Below the pieces are notes generated by a model. It was not told the DNA's origin. It saw only the letters and a list, made by a program, of their open reading frames with translations, and searched no databases. Positions 51,314-53,506 of a stretch of DNA of 53,506 nucleotides are shown here, one piece after another. The translations under genes and the position numbers were made by a program. The DNA is taken from positions 1 through 53,506 of the forward strand of contig JAGFIQ010000040.1 in assembly GCA_024103495.1 (NCBI GenBank), given 5' to 3'. How positions within the stretch are numbered: the first letter of the stretch is position 1; the number at the start of each line of letters is the position of its first letter. The DNA comes from Aridibacter famidurans (GTDB taxonomy: Bacteria; Acidobacteriota; Blastocatellia; Pyrinomonadales; Pyrinomonadaceae).

Positions 51314-53212
51314 TCAGGAGAGGAAGTTTTCCAACCAGAGCTGGAAAACGAGGAGGGTCCAAAGCTGTTTGTAGTGGTTCGCTTTTCCGGATTCGTGCTC
51401 GTCGACGAGGCGGGAAACAAAAGCCGGCTCGAAAATGCCCTGGCTTTTCAGCCGCTCTTCCGACAGCAGCTCGTTAAGCAAAGGATTGAGGCGTCCCTTT
51501 AGCCATTCCGCGACCGGGATCCCGAAGCCCTTTTTCGGGCGACTGATGATCTCGTCGGGAAGCAGATCTCCAACCGCCTTCTTGAGAATGTACTTTGACG
51601 TTCTGCCTTTGAGCTTGTAATCGGCCGGGAGCGAGGCCGCGAACTCGACGACCTTATGGTCGAGAAACGGCGCACGGACCTCCAGTGAAACTGCCATGCT
51701 GGCGCGGTCCACTTTGGTCAGGATGTCCTCCGCCAGGTAGAGCTTCATATCTAGGTACTGCATCCGCTCGACCACGCTCTCCGCGTCGCATCCCTTAGCG
51801 AGTTCTCTGGCGACCGAGTACGTATCGTCCAACGAGACCGATTCCGAGAACGATTCGCTCAGCAGGTCTGCTTTTTCTTCGATCGAGAACGACCCGAACC
51901 ACATATGGTGGCGCTCGATGTCGTCACGGTCGGCCGCCTTCACGAATCTCTTCGCCTTGTAATCGAAGGTCAGGTTTCCGGTCCCCGCCTTTAGTCCGGC
52001 AATAGCGGGTTCGACGATCCCGGAACGCACGAACTTCGGAACGGCACGGTAAAGCCTGTTGACCTTGTGACCGAGATACATAGGGTATCCGGCGAAGATC
52101 TCGTCCCCGCCGTCGCCCCCGAGTGCGACTGTGACGTGCTTTCTTACAAAACTCGAAAGCAAGAAAGTAGGCAGGAGCGAGCCGTCCGAAAGAGGTTCAT
52201 CGAGCCACTTGCCTATGTCTTCCACCAATCCGGCCGCGGTTTCAACACTGAGGCGTTCTTCGTGATGCTCGGTCCCAAGATGATCGGCCACGAGCCGCGC
52301 GTGGGACGATTCGTCGAACGATTCCTCTTCGAATCCGATCGAGAACGTCTTCACTTTGGAAGCGCTGTGTTCCACGGACAGCGCCGCGACGGTCGAGGAA
52401 TCGATTCCTCCGGAAAGAAGCACTCCCAGCGGCACGTCGGCGACCAGCCTTCGCCGCACCGAAGCCGAGAGGATCCCGATGATCTCTTCCGCGGCTTCCG
52501 TCACCGAAGGCGCAGGCTCTCGCTTCTCGAAACTCAAATCCCAGTATTTTCGGACCGAAAGTTCGCCGCTTTCCCACTTGAGCAGATGACCGGCGGGAAG
52601 CTTCTTTATTCCCTTGTAGATCGAATGCGGAGCGGGAACGTAGTCAAAAGAGAGGTAAAGGAATGCGGCGTCGGGATCGAGCTCCTTCGGAACCCTCGGG
52701 TCAGCGAACAGCGATTTCGGCTCGGAAGCGAAATAGAGGCGGCCCCCGAAAACGCCGTAGTAGAGCGGCTTTTCGCCAAACCGGTCGCGTGCGATCAAAA
52801 GGCGCTTGCGGTGTTTGTCCCAGAGGGCAAACGCGAACATGCCGTCGAGATGATCGACAAGGGTTTCGCCGTATTCGTCGTAGAGATGCGGGAGCACTTC
52901 CGTGTCGGAGCGGCTGGTGAACCGGTGGCCCTTTCCTTCGAGATCCTCGCGGACCTCAAGGAAGTTGTAGATCTCGCCGTTCATCACGGCGACGACGTTC
53001 CCGGATTCGTTTGTGACCGGCTGTTCTCCGGTTTCGAGATCGATGACCGACAGCCGCCGCATCCCGAGTGCCGCTCCTTCCCCGAGCCACATTCCCTGGT
53101 CGTCGGGACCGCGATGGCGGATCCGCCCGCACATTGAGGAAAGGAGTGCCTCGTCCTCGGGCCCGTGCGCGCTGACGGGATCTTCAGTTGTCCAGCCGGT
53201 TATTCCGCACAT
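51314..53212 (-). CDS. asnB: Asparagine synthase (glutamine-hydrolysing)
   Basis: 632 aa. The amidotransferase starts at Cys2 (MCGITGW) with the glutaminase motifs RHRGPDDQGMW and VMNGEIYNFLEVRE. The synthetase domain has the ATP-pyrophosphatase loop LLSGGIDSSTVAALS (about residues 263-277) and GGDGGDEIFAGYPMYLGHK. Makes Asn from Asp using Gln, or an amide in surface polysaccharide synthesis. Length is typical. The start lies nine bases from the heptamer array at 53221, without a clear Shine-Dalgarno. Confidence 0.95.
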   Translation of the reverse strand: MCGITGWTTEDPVSAHGPEDEALLSSMCGRIRHRGPDDQGMWLGEGAALGMRRLSVIDLETGEQPVTNESGNVVAVMNGEIYNFLEVREDLEGKGHRFTSRSDTEVLPHLYDEYGETLVDHLDGMFAFALWDKHRKRLLIARDRFGEKPLYYGVFGGRLYFASEPKSLFADPRVPKELDPDAAFLYLSFDYVPAPHSIYKGIKKLPAGHLLKWESGELSVRKYWDLSFEKREPAPSVTEAAEEIIGILSASVRRRLVADVPLGVLLSGGIDSSTVAALSVEHSASKVKTFSIGFEEESFDESSHARLVADHLGTEHHEERLSVETAAGLVEDIGKWLDEPLSDGSLLPTFLLSSFVRKHVTVALGGDGGDEIFAGYPMYLGHKVNRLYRAVPKFVRSGIVEPAIAGLKAGTGNLTFDYKAKRFVKAADRDDIERHHMWFGSFSIEEKADLLSESFSESVSLDDTYSVARELAKGCDAESVVERMQYLDMKLYLAEDILTKVDRASMAVSLEVRAPFLDHKVVEFAASLPADYKLKGRTSKYILKKAVGDLLPDEIISRPKKGFGIPVAEWLKGRLNPLLNELLSEERLKSQGIFEPAFVSRLVDEHESGKANHYKQLWTLLVFQLWLENFLS

Positions 53213-53220
53213 AGAAAAGA

Positions 53221-53506
53221 AGTAATGAGTGATGAGTTATGAGGACTGAGGACTTAGGGCTGGGGGCTGGGGAGCGTGCTGATCTCCGTCAGACGTTCAA
53301 GCATTTACTCAATCCAGTATCCTTGTCTTGATCCTTGAGGCTCCCAGAATCCATTTTTCTCGGCCATTTCTTCTCAGTCCTCGAAGTAGCCCTCCCTGAC
53401 GGTCAGGCTTCGGACACTCAGTCCTCAGTCCTTTCCTCTCAGTCCTCGAAGTAGCCCTCCCTGACAGTCGGGCTTCGGAAACTCGTTCCTCAGTCCTTTC
53501 CTCTCA
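53221..53506. repeat. Heptamer array plus 65-bp tandem repeat running off the window
   Basis: 53221-53269 is seven 7-nt units drifting from AGTAATG to GGGGCTG. From 53372 a 65-bp unit begins (TCTCAGTCCTCGAAG...), repeats at 53437 and starts again at 53502, reaching the window edge. Each unit contains an inverted REP type B (GCCCTCCCTGACGGTCAGGC-like) and CTCAGTC heptamers. 53270-53371 has no gene. Confidence 0.85.

Noticed and set aside
53372..53506. Tandem 65-bp units considered as a CRISPR array
   Set aside because: The whole unit repeats, with no unique spacers, and contains REP and heptamer sequence; no cas genes are present.

Overview
The window looks like a chromosomal segment of an Acidobacteriota member, most likely class Blastocatellia. 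This is inferred from gene content, not from a marker gene. The main clues are a VWFA-related secreted protein of the type common in Acidobacteria, a giant SBBP/BNR/PD40/FG-GAP surface protein, a LysW-like zinc protein, standalone zinc-ribbon membrane proteins and moderately high GC with long antisense shadow frames. No rRNA, tRNA, CRISPR array or prophage was seen.

Layout. 1-8.4 kb: a leftward operon for secreted proteins (211-aa exported protein, M64 metallopeptidase, 1861-aa multidomain protein). The last two end in the same FG-GAP module. 8.7-15.6 kb: a solo PqqD-like protein, a very large SARP/AfsR-type regulator (wHTH-BTAD-cyclase-like-NTPase-TPR) and two exported proteins. A tandem 11-bp-spaced operator sits in front of the first exported gene. 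15.9-20.6 kb: housekeeping genes murI, rph, an acyl-carrier-like protein, fabG, a rhomboid protease and trmB. The carrier-like protein reads as a circularly permuted ACP cut at the phosphopantetheine serine. 20.6-21.7 kb: a REP-associated tyrosine transposase between two inverted clusters of REP palindromes. 21.8-30.4 kb: an M48 protease, then the phosphate block pstSCAB-phoU followed by a DUF47 regulator and a Pit transporter. 30.4-36.6 kb: zinc-ribbon and DUF4870-type membrane proteins, aspS with an unusual leader, a VWA protein, a LysW-like protein and a PfkB kinase. 36.7-42.1 kb: dienelactone hydrolase, small membrane and secreted proteins, an O-methyltransferase, a PIG-L/BshB1-type deacetylase and an MBL hydrolase. 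42.6-51.2 kb: a leftward tripartite efflux locus (TetR, adaptor, RND pump, membrane protein, TolC) interrupted by a four-helix-bundle gene. 51.3-53.2 kb: asparagine synthase.

The most striking feature is not a gene. Short arrays of tandem 7-nt units recur in the intergenic gaps, with a different unit at each place. Most occur as two arrays in inverted orientation facing each other. They are mixed with REP-type palindromes and a hairpin-rich mosaic, run into the 3' ends of genes, flank the four-helix-bundle gene inside the efflux operon, and one pair lies in frame inside the RND pump. Together with the RAYT they suggest an active repeat ecology comparable in unit length to cyanobacterial STRR heptamers. 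That comparison is inference and needs genome-wide counting.

Limits: all family names come from reading motifs. No homology search was possible, and start codons were chosen from visible ribosome binding sites and signal peptides.
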